Source: Noviherbaspirillum sp. UKPF54 (GTDB taxonomy: Bacteria; Pseudomonadota; Gammaproteobacteria; Burkholderiales; Burkholderiaceae_D). From it: DNA of 64,000 bases. The stretch is taken from assembly GCF_007874125.1 (NCBI RefSeq), contig NZ_CP040128.1:3658001-3722000 (forward strand), written 5' to 3'. Positions 34,112 to 43,001 of this stretch are shown in pieces; positions within the stretch are counted from its first letter, which is position 1, and every line of letters begins with the position of its first letter. Made by a program: the position numbers and the translations under genes. A model generated the notes under the pieces. It saw nothing but the letters and a program-made list of their open reading frames with translations. It was not told where the DNA came from and made no database searches.

Positions 34112-35776
34112 TCACCGGCTGCGCAGCTCGCGCCGCAGTATCTTGCCGATCGGCGTCTTGGGCAGCTCGGTGCGGAATTCGATCTGACGTGGAATCTTGT
34201 AGCCGGTCAGATTGGCGCGGCAGTGCGCGAGCAGGTCGGTCTCGCTCAGCTGCGGGTCTTTCCTCACCACGAACAGCTTGACCGCTTCGCCGGAGTGGGC
34301 GTCGGCGATGCCGACGGCGGCCGCTTCCAGCACGCCGGGGTGGGCCGCCACCACCGCCTCGATCTCGGCGGGATAGACGTTGAAGCCGGAGACGATGATC
34401 ATGTCCTTCTTGCGGTCGGTGATGCTGACCCAGCCGTCAGCGTCCATGGCGCCGATGTCGCCGGTGCGTAACCAGCCGTCTGGCGACAGCGCCTCGGCCG
34501 TTTCGGCCGGCCGGTTCCAGTAGCCGCGCATCACCTGCGGCCCGCGCACCTCGATTTCGCCCGGCTCTCCCGGCACGCACAGGCCGCCGTCGTCGCGCCG
34601 GATGCGCACCTCGGTCGACGGGATCGGCAGGCCGACCGCACCCAGGCGCGGCCGGTGCGGCGGATTGATGCATACGCCGGCGGTCGCCTCGCTCAGCCCG
34701 TAGCCTTCGATCATGGTTCCCTTGGCCAGCGTAGTCCAGCGCTCCATCACCGGACGCAGCATGGCCGCGCCTGCGCCGATCGACAGCTTGGCGGCGCGCG
34801 CGCAGTCGGGCCCGAAGCCGGGCGTGTTGGCCAGCGCGTTGTAGAGCGTGTTCACGCCCGTCATGACGGTCCACGGATACTCCCGCATCGTCTTGACGAA
34901 GGCCGGCAAGTCCTTGGGATTGGTGATCAGCACGTTAAGGCCGCCGATGGTCATGAAGGTGAGGCAATTCGCCACCAGCGAAAACACGTGGTACAGCGGC
35001 AGCGGCGTGAGCACGATTTCTTCCCGCTCGCGCAAGGTGCCGCCGATCCAGGCACGGCACTGCAGCACGTTCGCGACGACGTTGGCGTGGCTCAGCATTA
35101 CTCCCTTGGACACGCCGGTGGTGCCGCCCGTGTATTGCAGGAAGGCGATGTCGTCCCTGTCCACCGGCGCTGCGCGCGGCGTCATGGCCGCACCGGCGCG
35201 CAGCGCATGGCGCAAGGTGAGCGCGCCGGGTATTGTCCAGCGCGGCACCATCTTTTTGACATGGCGTACGGCGAAATTGACCAGCGGCCCGCGCGGCAGG
35301 CCGAGCAGGTCACCGGCACCGGTGACGATCACATGGCGCAGCGCGGTGGCCGGCAGCACCTTCTGCACCTTGCCCGCGAAGTTTTCCAGCACGACGATGG
35401 CGCAGGCACCCGAATCATTCAGCTGGTGTTCCAGTTCGCGTTCGGTATAGAGCGGATTGACGTTGACCACGATCAGCCCGGCGCGCAGCGCACCGAAAAT
35501 GGCGACCGGATACTGCAGCAGGTTCGGCATCATCAACGCGATGCGCGCCCCCTTCTCGATGCCCGGCAGGGACTGCAGGAAGGCGGCAAAGGCGCGCGAC
35601 AGGCGCTCCAGCTCGTCATAGGCGAGGGTGCGCCCCATGTTGGTAAATGCCGGCAAGCCCGCGTAGCTGCGGCATGCCGCCTCGAACATCTGGTTGACGG
35701 AGCGGTAGCCTGCCAGATCCACGGCGGCCGGAACGCCCGGCGGATAGTCGCTCAACCACGGTTTACATGTCTCCAT
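34112..35776 (-). CDS. Long-chain/terpenoid acyl-CoA ligase (AMP-forming)
   Basis: This 554-aa adenylate-forming enzyme activates a carboxylic acid with ATP and CoA. Motifs are complete: FLQYTGGTTGVSKGVMLSH (phosphate loop, about residue 205), PLPLYHVFSLVANCLTF, EGYGLSEATAGVC (adenine region, about 355), GWLRTGDIGAMDADGWVSITDRKKDMIIVSGFNVYPAEIE (hinge and A8) and PKTPIGKILRRELR with the catalytic Lys near the end. It resembles FadD and AtuH-type ligases. The start at 35776 (METCKPWL) has GAGG 6 bases ahead; an extension to 35818 is less likely. The third copy of the island operator sits 49-62 bases upstream. It would feed acyl-CoA into the opposite-strand operon. Confidence 0.92.
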   Translation of the reverse strand: METCKPWLSDYPPGVPAAVDLAGYRSVNQMFEAACRSYAGLPAFTNMGRTLAYDELERLSRAFAAFLQSLPGIEKGARIALMMPNLLQYPVAIFGALRAGLIVVNVNPLYTERELEHQLNDSGACAIVVLENFAGKVQKVLPATALRHVIVTGAGDLLGLPRGPLVNFAVRHVKKMVPRWTIPGALTLRHALRAGAAMTPRAAPVDRDDIAFLQYTGGTTGVSKGVMLSHANVVANVLQCRAWIGGTLREREEIVLTPLPLYHVFSLVANCLTFMTIGGLNVLITNPKDLPAFVKTMREYPWTVMTGVNTLYNALANTPGFGPDCARAAKLSIGAGAAMLRPVMERWTTLAKGTMIEGYGLSEATAGVCINPPHRPRLGAVGLPIPSTEVRIRRDDGGLCVPGEPGEIEVRGPQVMRGYWNRPAETAEALSPDGWLRTGDIGAMDADGWVSITDRKKDMIIVSGFNVYPAEIEAVVAAHPGVLEAAAVGIADAHSGEAVKLFVVRKDPQLSETDLLAHCRANLTGYKIPRQIEFRTELPKTPIGKILRRELRSR

Positions 35777-35824
35777 CTCTGTCCTCGATGTTTTTTGGTG
35801 ACATCCTACCCCGCACACAAATTA

Positions 35825-35838
35825 AAGCAAGCGATTGA
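35825..35838. promoter_or_regulatory. Putative operator upstream of the acyl-CoA ligase-SCP2 unit
   Basis: AAGCAAGCGATTGA occurs here exactly as on the minus strand at 25643-25656. The wider context TTAAAGCAAGCGATTGACTT is quasi-palindromic and stands just upstream of the ligase start in an AT-rich patch. It is the third site of the presumed TetR regulon. Confidence 0.6.
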
Positions 35839-36234
35839 CTTGTTAATGAAGCATAACATCGCCTGCCATTGATTTCGATCTAATCCGGCCATGCCGATGG
35901 CGCCGTGCATACGGGCGGCCGATCCCTTTCCGTCGATAACCAGGCGGTTTGAGCTTGCACAAGAAAAAAATTGCGGCGCTATATGCAGATCAATCGCAGA
36001 GGATATAGCGCGCGCGGGCGCAGGCCGCGCCATGCATTTGCACTTACGATGCTGGCTGCCGTCCCTGGCGCGGCAGGAAGCAGCAGGGCCGGCATGTCAC
36101 CGCGAACACCACCCCAGCTTTTTCCACAAACTTTCGGCATAGGCGATATCACGTTGTCCCCAACCCGGATGATGGTGTCGTACCGGTGCGGTGACGCTGG
36201 CTGTCGCCTCCGCCATTGATGGAGGAATACGACA
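35839..36234. other. Intergenic region with an inverted repeat
   Basis: No supported gene lies in these 396 bases. An inverted repeat, GCGCTATA (35976-35983) with TATAGCGC (36004-36011), encloses a 20-base loop containing ATCAATCG. It could be an operator or a weak hairpin. The promoter of the GH16 gene pair should be near the right end. Confidence 0.45.
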
Positions 36235-36633
36235 TTGAAAACCCAGCAGCTTTTTTCCATCGTTGTAGCCGCCCTCTTCTCAGGGCTGGCCATGGCCGCA
36301 CCGGCCCAGGACAGCGCGCAAGAGCAAAGCCCGTTTGCCGCCGTCCCCTTCCTCGAACCGCAGCCGCTGCAGGAACTGATCGCGCTTGACGACGGCGAAT
36401 TCCTGCGCCGCCTGTTCGATGCGAGGCAAGGAAGCCGGCTCGTCGACCGCCTGTTTCCGGCCGAGTTGACGATCTTCCCCCTGTCGCACGGCTTTGCCGG
36501 CGCCCAGGATGCCTGTCTGCGCATGCGCACGCCGCAGGCTTGCCGGCTCTATCTGCACGACCTCGTCACGATCAACGAGGACAAGCTGCAGCAGAACCGC
36601 GTGCTGTCCAACCCGTTCGCGCCGGCGCGCTAA
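36235..36633 (+). CDS. Small secreted hypothetical protein (TTG start)
   Basis: Translation starts at TTG, supported by GGAGGAA 8 bases upstream and by a good signal peptide right after it (KTQQLFSIVVAALFSGLAMAAPAQ). The mature protein of about 110 aa has no recognised domain. It contains a single Cys pair (DACLRMRTPQACRLY) that may form a disulfide and a helix-rich middle (LQELIALDDGEFLRRLFDAR). It ends 9 bases before the GH16 gene and is probably co-transcribed with it. It may be an accessory periplasmic or secreted factor for polysaccharide turnover; that rests on position only. Confidence 0.7.
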   Translation: MKTQQLFSIVVAALFSGLAMAAPAQDSAQEQSPFAAVPFLEPQPLQELIALDDGEFLRRLFDARQGSRLVDRLFPAELTIFPLSHGFAGAQDACLRMRTPQACRLYLHDLVTINEDKLQQNRVLSNPFAPAR

Positions 36634-36642
36634 GGAGGGCAC

Positions 36643-37413
36643 ATGAAACGCTTCCTCGCGCTCCTCGCCGCCGTACTGGGCCTGCTGGCCTGGCACGCCC
36701 CGCTGCTGGCGCAGACGGTTTCCCCGTATGGCCAGTCCGCCTTCCTGTACCGGCTGACGTTTGCCGAAGAGTTCGGCAACGGTCTCAATCCGGCCATCTG
36801 GAACGACCATATCTGGTATGAGAGTTCCAATCCGACCATCAACTATGCGGTGCAAAACGGTGTGCTGAAAATCTGGCCGCAGCGCGACGCCAGCGGCAAT
36901 TTCTTCAATCGCACGATCGATACCGACGGCCACTTTTCCCAGACCTACGGTTTCTTCGAGATCGAGGCCAAGCTACCGGTCGGCAAAGGCGTCTGGCCGG
37001 CATTCTGGATCTTCAACCATATCGGCACGCGCCGGCCGGAAATCGACATCATGGAAGCCTATCCCGGCGGCGGCCCCGCCAGTGGCTGGTCGGACGCCAA
37101 TCTGCACCCGACCGCCTACGGCGTGACGGTATGGAAGGACGCCACCGCGCTGGCCGGCTCCAAGATGATCCAGACCACCGACCTGTCCGCCGGCTTCCAT
37201 AAATACGGCCTGAAATGGGAAAGCAGCAGGATGACCTTCTATTTCGACGGCCGGGCCACCTACACGCTCAACGTGCGCATGCGCGACCCGATGTACCTCC
37301 TGCTCAGCCTGTGGTTCGGCAGCGCCAGCGGCACGCCCGATAGCACCACGCCGACCGGCAGCACCAACGCGTTCGAGATCAACTACGTGCGGGCATGGCA
37401 ATTCAGGTTTTAA
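36643..37413 (+). CDS. Secreted glycoside hydrolase family 16 (beta-glucanase-like)
   Basis: A signal peptide (KRFLALLAAVLGLLAWHAPLLAQ) leads into a GH16 jelly-roll domain. The catalytic motif reads EIDIMEAY (ExDxxE; nucleophile and acid/base Glu) near residue 142, in the normal context GVWPAFWIFNH and GFHKYGLKWESSRMTFYFDG. The family hydrolyses beta-1,3- or mixed beta-1,3/1,4-glucans, agarose, carrageenan or related galactans; the exact substrate cannot be read. At 256 aa it is a bare catalytic domain with no carbohydrate-binding module. AAGGAGGGCAC before the ATG is a strong initiation site. It may work on environmental polysaccharide or on the cell's own exopolysaccharide. Confidence 0.9.
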   Translation: MKRFLALLAAVLGLLAWHAPLLAQTVSPYGQSAFLYRLTFAEEFGNGLNPAIWNDHIWYESSNPTINYAVQNGVLKIWPQRDASGNFFNRTIDTDGHFSQTYGFFEIEAKLPVGKGVWPAFWIFNHIGTRRPEIDIMEAYPGGGPASGWSDANLHPTAYGVTVWKDATALAGSKMIQTTDLSAGFHKYGLKWESSRMTFYFDGRATYTLNVRMRDPMYLLLSLWFGSASGTPDSTTPTGSTNAFEINYVRAWQFRF

Positions 37414-37476
37414 CCAAGGCGATTCGCCGGCGCATGGCAGGGCCGGCGCGCCGCCCTGCGCCGACTGATGCCGGCC

Positions 37477-38913
37477 TCACGCCGAGGCCGGCAGCGGATA
37501 CTGCAGCGATTTGTACTGCAAGAATTCCTCGATGCCGTAGCGGCCCAGCTCGCGCCCGTGCCCGGATTGCTTGCAGCCGCCGAACGGCGCCATGATGTTG
37601 AAGCGCCCGCCGTTGACGTCGACCTGCCCGGTGCGCATGCGCAGCGCAACCCGCTTCGCGTGCGCCTGGTCGCGCGACCAGACGCCGCCGGACAACTCGT
37701 AGGCCGATTCGTTGGCAATGCGAATGGCATCCTGCTCGTCGCGGTAGGAAATGATCGACAGCACCGGGCCGAACACTTCTTCCTGCTCGATCAGCATGCC
37801 CTGCTGCACGCCGCCGAACACGGTCGGCTGCACGTAGTAGCCCTGCTCCAGCCCGGGCGGCGGATGTGGGCCGCCGGCCAGCAGCTCGGCGCCTTCCTCG
37901 ATGCCGGCGCGGATGAAATGCCGCACGCGTTCGCGCTGGCGCTCCGACACCAGCGGCCCGAGCTCGGTGTGCTCGTCGAACGGGTCACCCACCCGCATTT
38001 CGTTGGCGATGTGCGCGGCCATTGCCGCCACCTGCTCGTAGCGCGTTTCCGGCACCAGCATGCGGGTATGCGCCGAGCAGGTCTGGCCGGCATTGAGGAA
38101 GCAGGCGCGCATCGCGCCCGGCACGGCCTGCACGTAATCGGCGTCATCGAGCAGGATCGCAGCCGATTTACCGCCCAGTTCGAGCGTGGCACGCTTGAAG
38201 GTCTGGGCCGCCAACGCCGCCACGCGCTTTCCGGCACGGGTCGACCCGGTAAACGACAGCATGTCGACCTGCGGGTGGCAGGCCAGCGCCTCGCCCACCG
38301 TTTCGCCGGTGCCGCTGACCAGGTTGAACACGCCGGCCGGCAAACCGATCTCGTCGATGATTTCGGCCAGCAGGAAGGCATTCAGCGGCGCCACCTCGGA
38401 AGGCTTCAGGACCACGGTGCAGCCGGCGGCGAGTGCGGGAGCGAGCTTGGCGGCGATCTGGTGCAGCGGATAATTCCACGGCGTGATGCAGGCAACCACG
38501 CCGGCCGGCTCGCGCAGCACCTCGGAGTTGCCCACCTGCTCGGCGAAGCGGAAGTCGCTCAACAGTTCGGCATTGATGCCGAAGGTCGCCACCGGCAAGG
38601 CGGCCTGTACCTGGCGCGAGAAGCGCAGCGGCGAACCGACCTCCTGCGAAATCAGCTGCGCGATCTGTTCGCTGCGAGCGTGCAGTGCATCCTGGATTTT
38701 CCGCAGCCAGCCGGCCCGTTCGGCCGGGGAAGTCGCCGACCAGCCGTCGAACGCGTCGCGCGCGGCATAGACGGCGTCGCCGGCATCCTGTTCATTACCG
38801 AGGCAGATGCGGCCGATCACCTGCTCGGTGGCGCTGTTGGTGACGTCGGCGCTCATCTTGCCATGCGGCTTGATCCATCGCCCGCCGATGTACAGGTGCT
38901 GATGAATTTTCAT
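37477..38913 (-). CDS. NAD(P)-dependent aldehyde dehydrogenase
   Basis: The 478-aa enzyme oxidises an aldehyde to the acid. Family landmarks appear in order: VVACITPWNYPLHQIAAKLAPALAAGCTVVLKPSE (cofactor region), FTGSTRAGKRV, LELGGKSAAILLDDAD (general base Glu) and FLNAGQTCSAHTRMLVP (nucleophile Cys, about residue 285), then EEVFGPVLSIISYRDE and PFGGCKQSGHGRELG. MKIHQHLYIGGRWIKP at 38913 is chosen, with GAGGAAACA ahead; the frame extends upstream without homology. It is convergent with the GH16 gene. It could supply acids to the ligase pathway to its left, but nothing in the sequence proves a link. Confidence 0.93.
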   Translation of the reverse strand: MKIHQHLYIGGRWIKPHGKMSADVTNSATEQVIGRICLGNEQDAGDAVYAARDAFDGWSATSPAERAGWLRKIQDALHARSEQIAQLISQEVGSPLRFSRQVQAALPVATFGINAELLSDFRFAEQVGNSEVLREPAGVVACITPWNYPLHQIAAKLAPALAAGCTVVLKPSEVAPLNAFLLAEIIDEIGLPAGVFNLVSGTGETVGEALACHPQVDMLSFTGSTRAGKRVAALAAQTFKRATLELGGKSAAILLDDADYVQAVPGAMRACFLNAGQTCSAHTRMLVPETRYEQVAAMAAHIANEMRVGDPFDEHTELGPLVSERQRERVRHFIRAGIEEGAELLAGGPHPPPGLEQGYYVQPTVFGGVQQGMLIEQEEVFGPVLSIISYRDEQDAIRIANESAYELSGGVWSRDQAHAKRVALRMRTGQVDVNGGRFNIMAPFGGCKQSGHGRELGRYGIEEFLQYKSLQYPLPASA

Positions 38914-39191
38914 TGTTTCCTCGCGAAAGAAATATGGCGTCGGAAAAATGAAGCGTGCGCCTCCACGGCCGTTCTGGCCGCGCCAATATGGTACCCAGTG
39001 CTTGGATGGGAAGTGATGCGAAGACGGGTTTATTTGTGCTCGAACAAATTTCGCGGCGGACGATGCGCTTGACGGGCATGGCTGCACGACAAGAACGCTG
39101 GCCATGTTCCATCCAGCACCCTCGATACGGCATGAATAAAAGCCGGCACGCCGCGCGGCGGCTTGCATTGCGCATGCGCGCGGGAGGACCG

Positions 39192-39629
39192 CTACGCCGC
39201 CACCATCACCGCGCAGCGCACCTTTTCCACCAGCACGGCATCCATCGCGCCGCGCCACCAGCGCATCGCAAAGCTCTTGTGGCGGGAGTGGCCGACGATC
39301 ACCAGCTCGATGCCGAGGGTTTCAACCATGCGGGCGATGATATCGGCTGGCTCGCCGACCTCCAGGTGGGAAATCACCGTCATTCCGGCTTCGGCCAGCA
39401 TCAGGCGGCCCGATTCGAGCACCTGCTTCATGGCGCGCTGCTCGGCCTCTTCTTCTTCAATGGTGGGGACGGCGGCGGCGAACTCCGCCGCGATCACGAT
39501 CGGCATCGGCGTGACCACCGCCAGCAGGTGAATCTCGGTCGCGCCGCCCGGTTCCAGGCGTATGCATTCCTGCAACGCGCCGCGGCTCTCCGGCGTGCCA
39601 TTGTAGGCGACAAGGATTTTGCGGTACAT
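39192..39629 (-). CDS. Universal stress protein, UspA family
   Basis: The 145-aa protein is a single Usp domain: it begins MYRKILVAYNGTPESRGALQE and has the nucleotide-binding ending ELVIVGHSRHKSFAMRWWRGAMDAVLVEKVRCAVMVA. The classical GxxG-9x-G(S/T) ATP loop is altered, with HSRHKSFAMRW in place of the usual glycines, so ATP binding is doubtful. An acidic insertion (TIEEEEAEQRAM) lies in the middle. AAGGAGGGACGC gives strong initiation at 39629. It is monocistronic. Such proteins are cytoplasmic and accumulate under stress or starvation. Confidence 0.88.
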   Translation of the reverse strand: MYRKILVAYNGTPESRGALQECIRLEPGGATEIHLLAVVTPMPIVIAAEFAAAVPTIEEEEAEQRAMKQVLESGRLMLAEAGMTVISHLEVGEPADIIARMVETLGIELVIVGHSRHKSFAMRWWRGAMDAVLVEKVRCAVMVAA

Positions 39630-40004
39630 GCGTCCCTCCTTGATCAAAACGGAGCGGCAGCGGCGCCGCCATCCGTCCTCCCATCATACAGCGCGCTCAT
39701 CCGCGCCAATTCGTTTTCCTCAATGCGCCGCGCGTCTGTTTCATTGTAGATCAGATGTGCGCTTGAGCAAGCCAAAGAGTGCGCGCCACCCGCGGCCGAA
39801 TCCGTCCTCCCCCCAACCGCATGAAATCGTCCGGCAAAGCAGCGGGCATGACGCTTCCCGCTCTTGCAGTTTGATAAGATGTCGCCAAAAAAGTAACTTG
39901 CGGCGATCCCGGCGATACGCCGGTAGCCTGCCCGCCGTTACTTACGCATAATGGGCATGTTTCCCCGGCTTGCATATGCCGGCTTCCGAATAGGGTTTTC
40001 GTTC

Positions 40005-40445
40005 ATGTTGAAAGTGGTCGTCATCGATGGCAACGCGATCTCGCGCAATCTGCTGACTTCGGTGCTGCTGAACGGCGGCTTTGACGTGGTCGGCGACGCC
40101 AATACCTCGCCGGCCGGCATCGCCGGCATGATCAAGCTCAAGCCGCAGATAGTGTGCATCGATATCGGCGGGGCCGACGACGAATGCCTGGCACGCATCG
40201 ATATCTTGCGCGGCGCGCTGCCGAAAACATTGCTGTTCCTGGCCTCCGGCCAGTTCGATCCACTCACCGTGCAGACGGCGGTCGGGCGCGGCGTACACGG
40301 CTTCATCGTCAAGCCGTTCAAGGCCGAGACGGTGCTCAAGACCATCCGCAACGCCGTCATCAAGCTCGCCCGTCAGCACCGGCAGGCCGCCGCCGGCCAG
40401 GACGGCGCGGCGCAGGATGATGCGGCGCCCGTGGACGAATCCTGA
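40005..40445 (+). CDS. Single-domain response regulator receiver (CheY-like)
   Basis: The 146-aa protein is a receiver domain alone: LKVVVIDGNAISRNLL (first acidic pocket, with only one Asp), QIVCIDIGGADDECLARI (phospho-acceptor Asp near residue 52), KTLLFLASGQ (Ala-Ser at the switch position) and GVHGFIVKPFKAETVL (conserved Lys). A 20-residue acidic tail (QAAAGQDGAAQDDAAPVDES) follows. The frame extends upstream to 39951, but homology starts at the ATG at 40005. It ends 2 bases from the convergent PAS-GGDEF-EAL gene, suggesting a functional link in c-di-GMP signalling, though they are on opposite strands. No cognate kinase is adjacent. Confidence 0.9.
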   Translation: MLKVVVIDGNAISRNLLTSVLLNGGFDVVGDANTSPAGIAGMIKLKPQIVCIDIGGADDECLARIDILRGALPKTLLFLASGQFDPLTVQTAVGRGVHGFIVKPFKAETVLKTIRNAVIKLARQHRQAAAGQDGAAQDDAAPVDES

Positions 40446-40447
40446 CT

Positions 40448-42703
40448 TCAGTGCGCCAGCGCCTTACGCGCTGGCATCTCGATATACTGGCGCGCGATTT
40501 CCGAGGCCGGCATCGGACGCCCCAGCAGGAAGCCCTGCGCGATGTCGCATCCGGCGCGGCGCAAAAATTCCGCCTGCTCGCTGTTCTCCACGCCTTCGGC
40601 CACCACCTGCAGCCCCATCTTGTGCGCAATCGCGATGATCGCCTCGGTGATGGCGACGTCGTCGGCGTCGTGCGGAATGCCAGTGACGAAGCTGCGGTCG
40701 ATCTTCAAGCTGTCGAGCGGATACTGCTTCAGGCTGGCCAGCGATGAATAGCCGGTGCCAAAGTCGTCGATCGACAGCGCCACGCCCATGTCGCGGATGC
40801 GGCCCAGCAGCGTGATGGCTTCCTGCGGGTTGTGCATGATGGTGCTTTCGGTGATCTCGAACTCCAGCATGCGCGGCGGCAATCCACTGCGCTCGAGCGC
40901 GCCGCGGATGGTGTCGAGCAGGTCGCCGGACGAAAACTGGCGTGCCGACAGGTTGACCGCGATATGGCCGAAGTCCCAGCCGGCGTCGAGCCAGGCGCGG
41001 CCCTGGCGGCAGGCTTCGCGCATGACCCAGGCGCCGATCGGCACGATCAGGCCATTCTGCTCGGCCAGCGTGATGAAGGTGGTCGGCAGCACCAGGCCCA
41101 GTTCCGGATGGCGCCAGCGAATCAGCGCCTCCACGCCGGCCAGCCGGCCGGTGGCGGTCGCCATCTGCGGCTGGTAGTACAGCTCGAACTCGCCGCGCTC
41201 GAGCGCGCGGCGCAGGCTGTTTTCCAGCAGCATCTGCTCGAAGGTTTCGGCATTCATGTCGCTGGTGAAGAACTGGAAGTTGTTCTTGCCGCGTTCCTTG
41301 GCGCGGTACATCGCCACATCCGCATTCTTCAGCAGCGTGTTGGCATCGGTGCCGTCGGCCGGGTAGCAGGCGATGCCGATGCTGGCCGTGACGAACATTT
41401 CCTGACCTTCGATCACGAACGGCTGCGACATGCTGGCGATCAGGCGCTCCGCCAGGCGCGCGGCAGTGCCGGACGAGGGCGGGTCGTCCAGCAGCACGGT
41501 GAATTCGTCGCCGCCCAGGCGCGCGGCGATATTGCTGTGCTTGAGCTGCTGGCGCATGCGCTCGGACGCCGCCACCAGCAACTGGTCGCCGGCCACGTGG
41601 CCGAGCGTGTCGTTGACGGTCTTGAAGCGGTCCAGGTCGATGAACAAGAGCGCCAGCTGGCGGCTGGCGACGGCGGCGCGCTCGATCTCGGCGGCAAAGC
41701 GCACCATCAGGCCGCTGCGGTTCAACATGCCGGTCAGGCTGTCGTGGCTGGCCAGGTACTGCAGGCGGCTCTCGGCTTCCTTGCGCGCGGTATTGTCGGT
41801 GAAGACGCCGACGTAATTGGTGATGTTGCGGTCGGCATCGCGCACGGTCGAAATCGACAGCCAGGCCGGATACCATTCGCCGCTCTTGCGGCGGTCGCGC
41901 ATCTCGCCCTGCCAGTGGCCGTCGCGCGCCAGGTGCGACAGCATGTCGCGGTTGACCTTGGACTTGGCGCCCTCGCCGGTCATCATGCGCGACAGCTTGC
42001 CCCGGGCTTCCTCGGCGGTATAACCGGTGATGCGGGTGAAGGCCGGGTTGACCGCCTCGATACGGCACTCGGCGTCGGTCATTACGATGCCTTCGCTGGC
42101 TGAATCGAAGACCCGGTTGGCCAGGCGCGACTGATGTTCGAATTCGACTTGCTGGCTGACATCGAGCGCCACGCCCATGATTGCAGGACGGCCTTCGTAT
42201 TCGCACAGGCTGCCGTGCACATCGGCCCACACGATCTGGCCATCGCGCCGGATCGCGCGGTAGGTATAGCGAATGCTGCTGATTTCGCCCGACAGGCGGC
42301 GCCGATGGTTTTCCTGCAGCCGTGCAATGTCGTCCGGATGGGTCAGGTTGGCGACCGGCACGCCGATCAGCTGTTCCGGCGTGTCATAGGCGAGCAACTC
42401 GGCGGACTTGGCGTTGGCATAGGCGATCTTCCCGTCCTGAACCACATACAGGCCAACCAGCGACTGTTCGACGAACGTACGGAATTTATGTTCGGATTCG
42501 CGCAATGCATGATCGGCCTGGATCAGCGGCGTGGCCGCCGCCAGCCAGACCAGGCAGCCGAGCCCCAGGGCTAGCAGCAGCACCATCCAGTGCGGCAGGG
42601 CGACTGCCGCCACAATGGCGACGGCCACGGCAAAGCCGAGCGCCGGGCTGGACCAGTGACGTGGCAGCTTGGCCTGAGGCAGAAGTCGGAACAACCAGTT
42701 CAT
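40448..42703 (-). CDS. Membrane PAS-PAS-GGDEF-EAL c-di-GMP signalling protein
   Basis: The 751-aa protein has two close N-terminal transmembrane helices (ALGFAVAVAIVAAVALP, WMVLLLALGLGCLVWLAAA) with almost no periplasmic loop. PAS domains follow at about 70-185 and 195-315, then GGDEF at 325-480 ([14 protein letters not shown]) and EAL at 495-740 ([61 protein letters not shown]). All catalytic motifs look intact. The inhibition site is absent (HSNIAARL before GGDEF). PAS ligands or redox state probably decide the balance between synthesis and breakdown. It is convergent with the receiver gene. Confidence 0.93.
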   Translation of the reverse strand: MNWLFRLLPQAKLPRHWSSPALGFAVAVAIVAAVALPHWMVLLLALGLGCLVWLAAATPLIQADHALRESEHKFRTFVEQSLVGLYVVQDGKIAYANAKSAELLAYDTPEQLIGVPVANLTHPDDIARLQENHRRRLSGEISSIRYTYRAIRRDGQIVWADVHGSLCEYEGRPAIMGVALDVSQQVEFEHQSRLANRVFDSASEGIVMTDAECRIEAVNPAFTRITGYTAEEARGKLSRMMTGEGAKSKVNRDMLSHLARDGHWQGEMRDRRKSGEWYPAWLSISTVRDADRNITNYVGVFTDNTARKEAESRLQYLASHDSLTGMLNRSGLMVRFAAEIERAAVASRQLALLFIDLDRFKTVNDTLGHVAGDQLLVAASERMRQQLKHSNIAARLGGDEFTVLLDDPPSSGTAARLAERLIASMSQPFVIEGQEMFVTASIGIACYPADGTDANTLLKNADVAMYRAKERGKNNFQFFTSDMNAETFEQMLLENSLRRALERGEFELYYQPQMATATGRLAGVEALIRWRHPELGLVLPTTFITLAEQNGLIVPIGAWVMREACRQGRAWLDAGWDFGHIAVNLSARQFSSGDLLDTIRGALERSGLPPRMLEFEITESTIMHNPQEAITLLGRIRDMGVALSIDDFGTGYSSLASLKQYPLDSLKIDRSFVTGIPHDADDVAITEAIIAIAHKMGLQVVAEGVENSEQAEFLRRAGCDIAQGFLLGRPMPASEIARQYIEMPARKALAH

Positions 42704-43001
42704 GATGTTTTAATTTTGCGTCCGGACTGCATTGCCGGAACGTCTCCTCGTCCCGGTGGATATTCTCCATAGTAGCGGCCTAGTTGAAGCCAAGCAACTA
42801 AATCGCGGGATTTTGCATGACCCTGCAGATCCGCAATTCGTCCTCAATTTGTGCAAGACAGCATTTATTGTTTGACTTTTAACAAATTTCCTTTAAATTC
42901 ACATCTTGCCATTTATTCAATTTACAAATTCGCAACACTTTTAGGATTTTGCCCGTCATCATTATTGCTAATAAAATAATTTCAAAACGAGAAAACAACT
43001 G

